A stretch of 64,000 nucleotides of DNA from Homarus americanus (GCF_018991925.1 NW_024735442.1:1142001-1206000), one strand, 5' to 3'; counted from the first letter of the stretch, positions 13,665 to 28,523 are shown. Made by a program: numbers and translations. Notes: generated from the sequence alone by a model not told the origin.

Positions 13665-14569
13665 TTAAAAGTTAGAATGATGGTAATAATAATTTATATT
13701 AGCAATAAATAAGAATATACAACAAAGAAAATTATAATCTTTAGATATATAGTATATACGCTCAACGATGAAACATAACACAAAGAACTTGTCAGTAAAA
13801 GACAGCAGTAGTGCCGCCATTGGTCGCTGGGTTGCCAAATGTCTCCGGGTTGCAGGATTCGTCTACTTGATCCTCAAATGTTTCTGGGATTTGTAAAATT
13901 GGGTTTCGGGACGTGCCAGAATTGGGCGTGATCCTTGTTCTTTATTGTGCTATTCAACTTGTTTATATCACCACCTGAACTACCCCAGCAAAGTTATTTA
14001 TTTTACATTGTGTAAAGTTATCTTTTACTGCCTTACTTCCTGTGGACTTTCAAACAGTGTTGAGTAAAAGGATAATGTTTTCAAGAGAGTTTTTTGTTTC
14101 ATATGTATTACTTAGAAAACCTTGTTCGTGCAGTTAGATACCTCGAATGATTGTCAGCCCTGGGATGTTTTATTATTATTGTTATTTATTTGTCTTGACC
14201 AGAGCTATTACTTCATCATAATAAAACTACTACATCGCGGTAACACTTCCTCCAGCTCTTTGGGTTGTGACTCGAGCCCAAGACGCAGATATCATTACCC
14301 TTCTGAGTCACTGTGTTGAGGTGTTGGAACATGTAACTAGATGCTCTGGAGTTTCCGGTGGCTTCACTGATTCTGAAGCTTAACTCATTCAGGACCTCCA
14401 GGGCTTCGACACCCTCAGGATCCTCGAGTCTCTGAGCCTCTTGAGACAAACAATATTTATGGCTCAGAATCTTGTACTTTGCCTCTTAGTTTTCATTCGA
14501 GGTTGTCGCCCTTCCTGCTGCGGCTCTACTCAAGGGGAGGAAGTAGTGTGATAACGTCCAAATAAACTG

Positions 14570-14572
<3 letters not shown>

Positions 14573-14621
<49 letters not shown>
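14573..14621. repeat. (ATT)n microsatellite
   Basis: About 16 ATT units, followed to about 14900 by pyrimidine-rich sequence without coding support. Confidence 0.95.
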
Positions 14622-14622
<1 letters not shown>

Positions 14623-16004
14623 ATGCAAATACACTCACACTCGCTACCTCTCCAATCAATCCCCTTCCAAAAACTCCTCCTTTTCCCCGCCCTCACCTCC
14701 CTCCCCCTCCCCCTCACCAGTCCACCACTTGTTACCTCTCCCCCATTAAACTCCAACCTTTCTCCTCATATCACCCCCTACCAGGAATCCTAATTATCAT
14801 CCATTACCTTCCCCACTCCTCCTTTTCCCCCCAGAGTCCTACCCTCTTTCCCCTACCTTCTCCAGTCCTCCCCTACCCTGGCCAGAGGGACCACACCTCC
14901 TACAGAAGCTCTTGGTTGTGAAGGAGGGCGTCAGGCGGTGACCAAACATGGCAAGGAACGATCTACCTTCTCTCATTATCTGATCCACCTCCCCACCCCC
15001 CTCCACCCCTCACCTGGCGCCCGACCGCCCCGCTTTTGTGACGGCCTTTACCTGGTTATAGATGTGTGGCTCCAATACACAAGCTCCCCCACGCCTACCC
15101 TCACCTGTACAGGTGCTGTTGTACACATTCTGGCCACTAACGATCCTCGAATTCGGTGCTACTTTACGTCCAGCATGTTGCAGCGCTGTGCTTCATCGCC
15201 CAGCGTTGTGTTGTGGGCTGCTCCCCCTTAGCGTTTGTGGTTCTCAGTAGCGGGGGAGAAGCCCCGTGTCTGCTCCTCAATAGATGGTGTCTCGGTGTCT
15301 CTTATTTGAATCACAATGTTCGATTCATCTGTATATTGAGCCTCGGCTTGTTATTCGTTGGGTCGACTAGTTTGGGGATACTCGGCTTTACAGGTTCAAG
15401 ACTCACAGGATCTTCAGCCCTAAGCCCTTTGTAGTAATGGTTGGTATTACTGACTCGTGTTGTCTGGTGTGTAAATATTCATGAACAAATATTTATTTAT
15501 TTCAGAGGACTAGGAGAAAGGAATAATTTCAGAATAGTAATAGCAGCATGACAGACAAACTTTCTCCTAGTATTATTTTATTTCCTATACGCTTAAACAA
15601 ACAGGAGTATCTGGCCTTTCAATTATATTTTGTGGATTACACTGGAAAGCCAACATGGGCGAGTGACCGTGCTAAAGACAGCTCAGTGTTGTCCGCTCTT
15701 GATTCAACTCGTAAACACTGGAGAATAAAGACCGACAAACAAGTTGTTGTTACCCTCAGAGACCCTGACATTCGGTAGTCATGATAGGACTGCAGGAGGA
15801 AAACGTTGTTTTGATACTAGCAACGTTTGTAAGGCCAAGAGCATTACTGTGTGAACAGATATCAGACGCATCGAGGGAAACATTATTTCTCTGTTGCTCC
15901 CCGACCTTCCCGCCACCACTCACCAGCAACGGTGGTTGTTATTCAGGCCCGGCCGAGTGTGTTTACTTGTGTGGTGAGGCGACTGTGAACTCGAGGTGCA
16001 AGAA

Positions 16005-16011
<7 letters not shown>
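14622..16011. other. Intergenic, no gene recognised
   Basis: Several ORFs of 60-97 codons exist, but none shows a family signature. The ORF at 15548-15778 has a fairly protein-like composition, yet no domain, homologue or splice context was recognised. Confidence 0.5.

Positions 16012-16086
<75 letters not shown>
16012..16086. repeat. (AT)n microsatellite
   Basis: About 37 AT units. A second AT tract at 16232-16320, led by (CA)n from about 16219, lies on the other side of a 145-base non-repetitive block that ends with a strong hairpin. Confidence 0.96.
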
Positions 16087-16088
<2 letters not shown>

Positions 16089-16200
16089 TAGAAATAACCA
16101 CAGGAAAAAAAACACGAAGTTAAGCGCTTTCGTGTAATTTCTACACATCTTCAGGGGTGAGTACAGACTCACCCTGAAGATATTATACCAGATCACTTGC
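16087..16200 (-). other. Hairpin-containing short repeat between two (AT)n tracts
   Basis: The block contains a near-perfect hairpin at about 16148-16182: ATCTTCAGGGGTGAGT, a short loop, then ACTCACCCTGAAGAT. On the minus strand it is followed by CTGAAGA, a GTGTA/TACAC stem and GAAA. That order resembles half of a hammerhead ribozyme core, the motif found in Penelope-like elements. The matching stem III strand and a proper cleavage triplet were not found, so it is listed only as a structured repeat. Confidence 0.4.
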
Positions 16201-16219
16201 ACCTACAGTGATTTACTTG

Positions 16220-17745
<1,526 letters not shown>

Positions 17746-17756
17746 CAGTTCATGAA

Positions 17757-17935
17757 CTTTGGAGTCTACAGCCCCTAGAAGTTAGCCCTTAGAATCTACA
17801 GCCCCTAGAAATGAACCCTTGGAGTCTACAGCCCCTAAAAGTGAACCCTGGGATTCTACAACTCCTAGAAGTGAACCCTTGGAGTCTACAGCCCCTACAA
17901 GTGAACCCTTGGAGACCACAGCTCCCAAGGAGATC
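17757..17935. repeat. About 32-bp tandem repeat (TGGAGTCTACAGCCCCTA)
   Basis: Five to six imperfect copies of a unit reading GTGAACCCTTGGAGTCTACA then GCCCCTAGAA. A 61-codon minus-strand ORF across it is a Gly/Cys-rich artefact. Confidence 0.88.
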
Positions 17936-18159
17936 ACTACCACACATACATACATATATATATAGTTTCTTCATCCCCAGCCTGTAATATTATGCTCCCG
18001 GGCGCGTTATATATTTGCATGTAATCTTGGTAATTTAAAACCCGGGTCCTGCGCTCTGTTCACAGGAAAATATTGCAGAATCAACATGCTCGCGAAGCAA
18101 TTATGTAATTTATGTTTGTTTTTCATTATTCTGGTAAATTAGCACAGGGGAGACGGCAG

Positions 18160-18565
18160 ATTAAAGGAGAGAGAGCAGGGGAGAAAGAGAGGAGGCGAGA
18201 GTTGGTATATAAGAGTACGAGAAAGAGAGAGAGAGTGGTGGGGAGAGGGGAGTGAGCGGGATAGGGGTGGGAGAGGAAAGTGAGAGGTGAATGATCAAGT
18301 TGGAGAACAAGTGAGAGGAGGGAGAGAAAGAAAAAGGAAAGAGAGAGAGAGAGAGAGAGAAAGAAAAAAGGGAGACTGAGATATAGAGAACGGAGGAGAA
18401 AAGAGATAGTGAGGAATCAGTGGAGAGATAAAGCCCAAAGTAAAGAAAGAAAAAAAAGAGAAAGAATTGAAAGAACAGACAATGAAAGATAAGAGACAAA
18501 CGAATTTACGATTTAATAGACAAAAGAGGAGAGTGGGACACAAAAGGATAGAGAGAGAGAGATGT
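18160..18565. repeat. GA-rich low-complexity tract
   Basis: Purine-rich sequence with GAGAGA and AAAGAA runs. The Ser/Leu/Phe-rich minus-strand ORFs are artefacts. Confidence 0.85.
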
Positions 18566-18880
18566 TTCTATGTAAATTATCTTGAACGTCCTGTGGTGGT
18601 TAAGTGATGAACATTAGGGGCAGGGAAAAAACACTTTTATTTGAGTTGCAGGCTGCACTTTTCAGGCATCGTTTATATGGCTGTAACAAACACCTGTGCA
18701 AAATTTCATGCCATTTCATGCATACTTACCCTGCCGCATCGCGAACGACTTTTTGTCAACTTTTAGTGTATACCAAAAATTAGGTGTCATTTAATGTTTT
18801 CCAGGATAATGATAAATTTTACATGGGTGACATCGATTTCATTCACATGTTATTTTACAGGTACACCGTATAGAAAATCA

Positions 18881-20335
18881 TTACAAGTTCATATTGAAAT
18901 TCTTTTTTGTGCGGAACCTTGGCATCATTTTCCTAGACAATAATCTTTGCCTAATATATCCATCTCTCGATTCGTATCCCGTCACTTCAGTGCAAGCTTC
19001 AGTCATCACTTTTATGCCTCTCTCGACCGCCTGAGTGCTGTTTGGCCACTTGGGCACCACTAATGGTGTCTCAAGAATGTCATTAACCTGTAGATTTGAC
19101 AGAGAAGCAATGTAAGGAGGCTCAGTCTTGAGTTCATTCCTCCAGTTAATCATGGAATGATAGTTTTTTGCTTGCCACTTTAGTTTCGGAGTCACCACCT
19201 TTCTCATGTTGACTACAGGAGGCACATCCTCATTCCCATCTCCATCTTTACCCTCCTCATCAGTATAGTTTAACAAATTCTCGTCAACAGCAGCATCAGA
19301 ATCTTCCTCCTCCTCTTCAGATCTGCCAGTGCATTCTTCCTTTTGCTGATTCTCCTCTCTAATTTTTCTTATCATTGAGACAGCTTTTTCTCTAACAGTC
19401 ATGTCCTCATCTGCACACATACCAAGAAGAAGTTGATCTGTGTGGGCGAAGTATGCATTTCTCTGGACAGCCTTCTTCACTATCGTCTCCTCCTCACTAT
19501 TCAGGTGTTTCATATATAGCAGGGACTGGAATACGTTCCTTGAGCCGTGTGTTACGTAAGGGTGTATCTTGATGTAAAACCACATTGGAGCACTGAACTT
19601 TATTATTGTAATGACAATTCTTTTCAACTCATGGCTGGGTCTTGATGTTGCTACATACAGCCTGAGGATTCTACTCCATAAGGTGTTCCACCTTGACACA
19701 CAGGGAGGACCTGGCTCAATAGCAGCCAAGTCATCTTCAACAACACCTGTGATAACTCCTTTACAAATCCTATACAGGTATTTCTGATCCCAGGACAGAT
19801 CTTTCTCCACTTCATCATTAAACACAGAGAAATCAGGGAAACTGACTGGCTGGAAGGCGACAACTGGAAGCTCAGACAAAGACTCCTTGATCTGCTTTCC
19901 AATGGGACCACGCCAATGCTCAGGACCACTTGGTTTACCATCATAGTGATAAAAAACTGCGCGGAAAGGCAGCTCATTTCCGTGAAGCTGACATATGAAA
20001 TAATGGAGCGGGTGACCAAGTAACATTTCAAGATGATGAATGACTCCATTTTCTGATCCTACATTTACATTGGTTCCATCACAACCAACACACAATGGGC
20101 TGCTGGGTTAGATTTTTCTCCACCAGAAACTCGTGAATAGTTTTGGCAATCTGCTTTCCGTGTCCAGTCTTGGGAGTCACATGTGTGAGATATTCATTGC
20201 CAGGCTCAACCATGATGACATAATGATCTTTCACCATCATCCTCGAACTCCATTTCTCGGTCTTCTCAGAATGACTGCTTATGGGTGACTGAGGAAGCAC
20301 GTGGTGATCCTGCGGTGTGAACTGCTTAACGGTAA
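18881..20335 (-). pseudogene. Frameshifted transposase-like gene of a multicopy invertebrate family
   Basis: The main open frame is 404 codons (20095 to 18881, minus strand). The upstream 73 codons (20300-20079) lie in another frame and overlap it. The switch near 20090, at the codons for QPIVC|VGCDGT, is a one-base insertion or equivalent, so this copy is probably dead. I recognise the protein as an uncharacterised family found in many copies in arthropods and cnidarians: CDGTNVNVG, then CQLHGNELPFR, then GPIGKQIKE, SRWNTLWSRILRLYVAT and AVQRNAYFAHTDQLLLGM. The Asp in CDGT plus the C..H motif resemble the RNase-H-fold core of hAT-like transposases, but that link is inference. An acidic stretch (EEEEEDSDAAVDEN) sits in the C-terminal third. 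The N-terminal part of the family is missing or lies upstream across an intron. No terminal repeats were found. Confidence 0.6.
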
Positions 20336-20799
20336 CTATTTGAATAATTTCAAGTGCGCCAACTTACCCAGGTCTCCCCTACATTACAGTACAGTAACAC
20401 AACATTGAGAAATGAAATGAGAAAAGGCTGATAATCAATATAGACATAGCACCATACTCATCTGCAACAAGACAACTTAAATGAAATAAGAGATATGAAA
20501 AAAAAGTTGATAAACACTGAACAGAACATTGCACCGCCACAGCGGCTGTTTGGCTAGTACTGTAGGTAAATTTAAAAATTTCAGTAGAAAATGCGGCAGA
20601 CTAAACCTCGACATATCAGCTTCAAATTTGGCATGGAGTCTTAGATATGTATAAGGAACAATGCCTGAAGAGTGCAGCTTTGAGCAAAATTTCACTGCCC
20701 CCTAGTGAACATCTTAACCGGACACCTAAACTGGAAACTTATCCGGCCATTTAAACCTGTACTCTTTCGCACAGCACCTGCTGACCTCTTACCTGATCT

Positions 20800-20850
20800 T
20801 ACCTAACCTGACCACACCTGACCTGACCTGACCTGACCACACCTAACCTT
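20800..20850. repeat. (CCTGA)n / CCTAA-like short repeat
   Basis: Several tandem ACCTGACCTG units next to ACCTAACC. This is degenerate simple sequence. Confidence 0.6.
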
Positions 20851-21045
20851 GCTCAGCCTCTGCTCCGACAACCTTCCTCTCATAATAATGAACTCGTAAA
20901 ACTTTACACTACATTATTTTTCATAATTTTCCTTTTAAATTATTATGTAATTTAGTCTTTACTCTTTAAACTGTAAGAAAAAGAATGTTGCAGTTTTAAT
21001 TACGTGTAAAAGCATTTGTGTGTGTGTGACCTAGGGCACCTGTAC

Positions 21046-21436
21046 ACGTTTTTTTTTTTTTATTGGGCACTCCCCTACATCCTTGTGTAAGGTGAAGCGC
21101 AGAAGCGTTTACAGCGCCCAACAGGGAAGCATGCTAAGTTCATGCTTGCCTTTATGTCTCATGAGTTAAGGGCGTAGAAACCTGAAGAGTCAAGGGCGTA
21201 GAAGCCTGAAGAGTCAATGGTTTATGTCATCAAGTTATTGGAAGCTCCAACAACTTTCCCTGAATACGAATTCGCAACTTTCGACTTACACCAGGTACCT
21301 ACTGTACTGCTAGGTGAACAGGGACTAATGGGGGCGAGGAAGTAAGTCCAAACAACTTCCACCGGCCCCGGAATCGAACCCGTGACATCTCGCTTGCGAA
21401 GCAAGAACGGTACCGCTTCTACCACCGATCCCCCCC
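21046..21436 (-). mobile_element. tRNA-derived SINE, minus-strand copy
   Basis: On the minus strand the copy begins with a tRNA-like head: GGTGGTAGAAGCGGTACC, an anticodon-arm-like CTTGC-TTCGCAA-GCGAG and a B box GGTTCGATTCC. The arm would give a CGC (Ala-like) anticodon. A conserved body follows, and the tail GGGAGTGCCCAATAAAA is closed by an A run (T run at 21050-21061 on the plus strand). An internal 23-base duplication (CCTGAAGAGTCAAGGGCGTAG) is present. It is about 390 bases and forms an inverted pair with the copy at 21575-21964. Confidence 0.85.
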
Positions 21437-21574
21437 TGTAAACGTCTCCCTCCGCCTACAACACCAGGTCTTCGGGGGTCATACTGAACGTTAATTATGT
21501 GACGTGTCAGTGGGTAGTGAAGGTCAAACATGGATGACCTACACAAGGGTGAGGTCAAGGTTAAGATCACAACA

Positions 21575-21964
21575 TTATGGTCGTCCAGATGAACTCGCTT
21601 CTTGCCTCGCAAGCGAGATGTCACGGGTTCGATTCCCGGGCCGGTGGAAGTTGTTTGGACTTACTTCCTCGCCCCCATTAGTCCCTGTTCACCTAGCAGT
21701 ACAGTAGGTACCTGGTGTAAGTCGAAAGTTGCGAATTCGTATTCACGGACAAGTTGTTGGAGCTTCCAACAACTTGATGACATAAATCATTGACTCTTCA
21801 GGCTTCTATGCCCTTGACTCTTCAGGCTTCTACGCCCTTAACTCATGAGATATAAAGGCAAGCATGAACTTAGCATGCTTCCCTGTTGGGCGCTGTAAAC
21901 GCTTCTGCGCTTCACCTTACACAAGGATGTAGGGGAGTGCCCAATAAATAATTAAAAAAAAAAA
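21575..21964 (+). mobile_element. tRNA-derived SINE, plus-strand copy
   Basis: Same family as 21046-21436 in the opposite orientation. It keeps the anticodon-arm-like TGCCTCGCAAGCGAG and the B box GGTTCGATTCC. The first 35 bases (A-box region) are diverged. It ends in CCCAATAAATAATT plus an A run at 21955-21964. Body identity to the other copy is very high by eye. Confidence 0.85.
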
Positions 21965-22595
21965 CCGTTGAGCGTTGGTTGAGACTTGTTATCTTGGCTT
22001 AACTTTGACACTTGCTGAAGAACTATCTAAAGGTGTCTTTATGACTGTTTGTTTGACAACAACTTATTTACTTCCAGAACTACAAACTACGGTATTGACA
22101 TTATTTTGGTTTTCCAGATCGCCAAATCAACACTGAATTTATTTATTGTGATATTAAACAAAATTCTTGACAGTGGAAGTAACGTATTTATCTTTTCACG
22201 CCATTTGAGGTTGACGGGTTGGCAGCCCCGCTTCTATTCACGCCATGAGAGGTTGTGAAAGGCCCGTGATTCATGAAGTATTCAGACCCGTCAGTCATCG
22301 CTGGAACTTCCACACAGCCTCATTGTTGTGGTGTCGGGCGAGTGGTGGCACTAACTCCTCCTTCTGTCAAGCCCGTCACTTGTCTGCCAGATACATTTGG
22401 AGACCTGCGCCCCGCCCATGGGAGAACCTTTTTAGTTCACTCATATTCTTTACCTTAATAATAAACATGAAGGAATCCCGGAAACTTAATAACTCAGTAT
22501 ATTTTAACTGCTAGGAATCGCTTCTTAATGTACTGTATTGATGATGCCAAAACTTGGAAGAAAAAGTCATCGAATTTACTTCACAAACATCCCAA

Positions 22596-24060
<1,465 letters not shown>

Positions 24061-24067
24061 GACTTAC

Positions 24068-24166
24068 AGGCACCACACCCCACACACCCACCCACCCCAC
24101 ACACCCACCCACCCCACACACCCACCCACCCACCCCACACACCCACCCACCCACCCACCCCACACC
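24068..24166. repeat. CACCCACCCCACA minisatellite
   Basis: C/A-only tandem repeat of CACACACCCACCCACCC type units. The Gly/Trp/Val-rich minus-strand ORFs are artefacts. Confidence 0.92.
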
Positions 24167-24464
24167 CCAAAAAATCACAATTACCATAAAGAGATTCCCT
24201 AAAATCATCACTTAACACTTGTCCACCAGAATCCACTCTGGGACATTCGGTGTGAGAGATTCAATATGGACGCCGAGGAGAACAGCAGCAGCAGCAAAAT
24301 AGCCGCCACCTCTCGTCACAGCTGTCACCATCACACGGTAATAACAAGCCTAGACAACAAAAGGCAAACCCGTTTAAATGGTGAGGTAGAGAGGGGTGCA
24401 TATAGACCATAGCCCCGCCCAAGCCTGCCTGTAGCTGACGGCTGCTTCAAAAACACTCCCCTTC

Positions 24465-24845
24465 CCCTCCTCCCCCCAGGCGAGGGATGTGAGGGGAGGG
24501 GGGAGGGTAATGAAGATGAGGGGAGGAGCGGGAGAGGGAAGAAAGGTACTTGGGGAGGATAAGGGAGAGAGGAAGAGAGGGGAAAGGCAGGAAGGTGTTG
24601 GAGATGGTGTGGGGAAGGGAAGGAGGGCAATGAAGATGAGGGGAGGAAGAGGGGGGAAGGAAGGAAGGTAAGGAGGAAGAGAGAAGGAGAATGGAAAGAG
24701 AAGGGAGATGAACAGACTGATAGAAAGAATAGATAAAAAAATGAAGGGGTGGAAGTTAATGAGGAGAAGGAAGAAAGTAAGGGGGGGGGGAGAGAGTGAA
24801 GAGGGAGGAGGAGAGTGAGAAAAGTAAGAGACAGGAATAGACACA
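24465..24845. repeat. GA-rich low-complexity tract
   Basis: G/A-rich sequence with repeated GGGGAGGA and GGGAAGG motifs. ORFs of 156-171 codons on the minus strand are Ser/Pro/Leu low complexity. Confidence 0.85.
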
Positions 24846-25812
24846 TAGAAGTCGAGGAGATATAGAGATTAACAAAAGGAAGAGAGAAACGTGAAGGTGT
24901 TAATGGACTGAGAAGCAGTAAGGGTGAAGGTCATGTACTGTACTGAAGTAATTGACACAGGTGTAATAATTTAAGTTTCGTTCAGGACAGGTGACTGTGT
25001 ATACCGTCTTGGTGTTCCTGCTAATTCTTGAAGGTGTTTTATAGTTTTCTCTCACATGTTTGTTTTTATTGTTTTATTTTTCTCTCATTCTTGGGGGTTT
25101 TCTGTCCCTCTGATCCTGCTCTGCGTATACGGAGATGGAGATGTGATAATAGACACCAGAACATCTACAACAGTATGGGTTAAGATAGTGTCACTCAAAC
25201 AGGATATATATATGTGTGTGTGTACGGCACTGTTGCCATCACCATGTTCAACACCTTCTCATATACGTCTCTTTTTGATACCATTCTGTTTTCTGATCAT
25301 ACTTACGTTCATTCCTGGGCAATACTTGGTCAAATTGACATATTACTTGTCATTATTTGTGTATCTGCACTATATACTGTACACTAGCCCCGCTATATTA
25401 TTGGATCATTTCACCATTTAATCACCTAACTGGCTACTCAGGTGATTGGTGTGTTTGTTGATTGGTTTGTTATGATCTTTAATGCCCAGGTGTTAGTATA
25501 GAATGAAACCGAAGTACCTGATCTAACTAAAGCAGGCAAGAGTCTCATTAGCTAACACCTTTCTAACATCTGTCTCGGGCCGGGGACTGCACCTAGGACA
25601 CATTTCCGCATTACAATCAACGCGAAAAATCTAGTGAAAAAGATGAGTAAAATGGACACCAAGAAACTCCCAGTAATCTTTGTTTGGTAGGAAAGTATAA
25701 CATTAGTGTCAGTCACCATCACCCCAAAGCCATGGATGTGTCGGCGCCAATATAAACAACAGATTTATATATTTACTGTTCCTTAACCAGTTAAATTCCC
25801 TTCATAGTGTAA

Positions 25813-25952
25813 TACAAGTGATCGTGGGCCCTTCGTGCCCGGTGGCGAGTCCGGTGGTACAGTTTACTGAGGCGTGAAAGTTTGAAAGCTTGCTCTTGGC
25901 TAGCGCGCAACCGCCGTCCTGTTGACAGTTTACAGCGACATCATTTTCCAGA
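25813..25952 (+). repeat. Dispersed repeat family, copy with 5' end only
   Basis: Begins ACAAGTGATCGTGGGCCCTT and runs to GACATCATTTTCCAG. The same start occurs at 28204, and its inner part (CAGTTTACAGCGACATC) matches 27984-28020. The rest of this copy is replaced by the following minisatellite. Confidence 0.7.
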
Positions 25953-26412
25953 TGGTCGTGGCTGTTATAATCATGGTCGTGGCTGTTATAATCATGGTCG
26001 TGGCTGTTATAATCATGGTCGTGGTTGTTATAATCATGGATGGTCGTGATAATTGGTTTGTTATAATCATGGTCGTGGCTGTTATAATCATAGTCGTGTT
26101 GTTATAATCATGGTCGGTTGTTATAATCATGGTCGTTATAATCATGGTCGTGGTTATAATCATGGTCGGTTGTTATAATCATATTCGTGGTTCTTATAAT
26201 CATGGTCGTGGTTGTTATAATCATGGTCGTGGCTGTTATAATCATAGTCGTGGTTGTTATAATCATGGTCGTGAGTTATAATGCGTGGTTGTTATAATCA
26301 TATTCGTGGTTATAATGTCGTGGATAATCATGGTCGTGGTGTTATAATCATGGTCGTGGTTGTTATAATCATGGTCCTGGTTTTTATAATCATGGTTGTG
26401 ATTGTTACAATA
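25953..26412. repeat. 21-bp minisatellite (GGTCGTGGCTGTTATAATCAT)
   Basis: About 22 imperfect units built on TGGTCGTGG(C/T)TGTTATAATC, with frequent shortened units from about 26095 on. Its first unit abuts the repeat that ends at 25952. Confidence 0.93.
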
Positions 26413-27014
26413 AGGGTTGTACCTGAGACTAACACAGGTAGAATAAACCCCACACCTAATCTTTAATCTCAATAAACCCAGATTAACCTCACCTAATCAA
26501 CAGGATTAGAGACCATTAGGATTGTACCACCAATACCGATACATTTCACACTGGATTAATAACAAAACATTTAATCACATTTCCAATAACTAATGTCTTA
26601 CGGATACTGTAAGTATCTAGTATACTATAGGAAGGAATGGAGTAAAGGTTAGAATAATTAGTTAAAGAAATATTCGCCATAAGGAGAGGTTAAAATCCAA
26701 AAATAAAATTATTATGAATCACCGATGATCATTCCGAGATTAATTATATTATGAAGAGAAGTGACCTTGATTCTGGTTAGATTAGTCACCATCTGCTTAA
26801 GTCATCACCTGTGTTAAGTCATCATAGTCATCATCTACGTTAGTCAGTTTTAGGCCCATCTCACATGACTGACCGACCATCGATGTTCTTTCCGCGCGAG
26901 GGTGTTAGTTTTCAATGCTTCTTATTATTTACGCTGGTGGATGCAAGACCAGTTACCCTCACTGACGCAGCTATGGTCAGTTTGGTGTTATTCTTGTTTA
27001 TAAATGCCTTCTAA
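26413..27014. other. Intergenic, no gene recognised
   Basis: A/T-rich unique sequence with CACCTAATC-like short repeats near 26450-26500. Nothing coding was seen. Confidence 0.5.
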
Positions 27015-27480
27015 TCTGTCTCAAGTCTATCCGTCCTGTCTATTGCCATCCCAACTGTCTGTTCATCTGCGTGGTGTTTGACTGTAAGCCCGTCTGTACT
27101 CTTTGTGTCGTCAAATCTGTCTGTCTTATCCGTTGTTGGCGTGTGTCTGCCTGTTTTCTAATGTGAACCAGTCAGTCATCTGTCTGTATGTCTGTCTGTC
27201 CTGTTAATTGCCATATTGTATATTTGTGCATGTATGAATCTATCTATTTTTGTCAACCTCCTGTCTGTTTCACTGTCTAGTTTCACCCTGTGTAGTCATG
27301 TCTGTCTGTCTGTATGTATGTGTCTGTTATCTATGTCTTTCATAAGTCTGTCTATCTGTCTGTCTTTCTGTGTGTCCTTGAATCTGTCTGTATTATGTCT
27401 TTTGTTTGTCCGCTTCTCTCTCTCTCCATTTTTATCCGTACTATCTCTATCTTTATATATCTCTCTCTCCATTACACTAC
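27015..27480. repeat. CTGT-rich low-complexity tract
   Basis: Irregular (CTGT)n and (TCTG)n-rich sequence. The 101-codon plus-strand ORF is Ser/Leu/Cys-rich and not supported. Confidence 0.75.
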
Positions 27481-27959
27481 TCATCATATTTAGCACTTTT
27501 TCTTCCTTATTAAATAGGTGATTTTAATATGGTATTCTGGGAACTTTAAAAAACACATCCCTCCATTCATACCTCCACCTCTCACTATCCCTCTCTCTCA
27601 TCTCCTATCCTCGCTCGCCTCTTCAGGATAATAATGTTTCTTTTCCTTCTCTTCTCCCTTTCTATCTTCTCCATGCATTCCTGTAATTATCTTTTTATCT
27701 CTTCTCCTTTTCCATGTACAGTCAGCCACAGGAATAAGTATACACTGTAGCCTCGTAAGGTCCGAAAATGCTCTGGTAACGTTGAATCTGCGCATCCAGA
27801 CGCATGATGAAACTCAGCTCCCCCCACCTGTTATCTCTAACTATTTTCTGTTTCCCCTTCTTTTTTCTTCTATTTACTCATGTTTTTTCCTTTACTAATC
27901 CAAACAACATTACAAAAAAAGTAGGCTAAGAGAAAAAGTGGGGGGAGGAGGAGGGAGCC

Positions 27960-28151
27960 GTACGATAACTGGAATCATCCTGCCGGCAGACAGCTTGCAG
28001 CGACATCTTTTGCCAGCGTAACCAAAATCGTTAAATAATGCCTTCCTAAAAAAAAATCGACATGGGACCAGGTTTGTTCCACTCTACGAATTTTTTGCGA
28101 TTTTTCCACCAAGTTTGATGAAAAACGATTGTGCCGTTTTAGCTGCCCAGA

Positions 28152-28182
<31 letters not shown>

Positions 28183-28203
28183 GCTAGTCCTATAGTATAT
28201 TAG
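27960..28203 (+). repeat. Dispersed repeat family, 5'-truncated copy
   Basis: Shares with the next copy the blocks GACATGGGACCAGGTTTGTT, CCACCAAGTTTGATGAAAAA and TGCCGTTTTAGCTGCCCAGA, a (CAGA)n run (28153-28182) and the end CTAGTCCTATAGTATATTAG. The next copy begins directly after it. Confidence 0.85.
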
Positions 28204-28480
28204 ACAAGTGATCGCGGGCCCTTCGCGCCCTTGTGAAAGTTTTAACGCTTGTGACAGCGTACAGCGAATGAGGGTGCGCCAAATCAGTAGACTTGCATGG
28301 TTAATTAGGGTGCGCCAAGTCCGTAGACTTGCATCGTTTTCTATCGTAAATAAAAATTTTAATTAATGCCTTCCTAAAGAAACCATCGACATGGGACCAG
28401 GTTTGTTCCACTCTACGAATTTCTTGCGATTTTTCCACCAAGTTTGATGAAAAATGATTGTGCCGTTTCGGCTGCCCAGA

Positions 28481-28523
<43 letters not shown>

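Noticed and set aside
21340..21436. A functional tRNA-Ala gene on the minus strand
   Set aside because: The anticodon-arm and B box fit, but no acceptor stem closes and the sequence continues into a SINE body that is repeated at 21575.
24331..24846. 156- and 171-codon minus-strand ORFs
   Set aside because: Same cause: GA-rich tract, two frames open together, no conserved motif.
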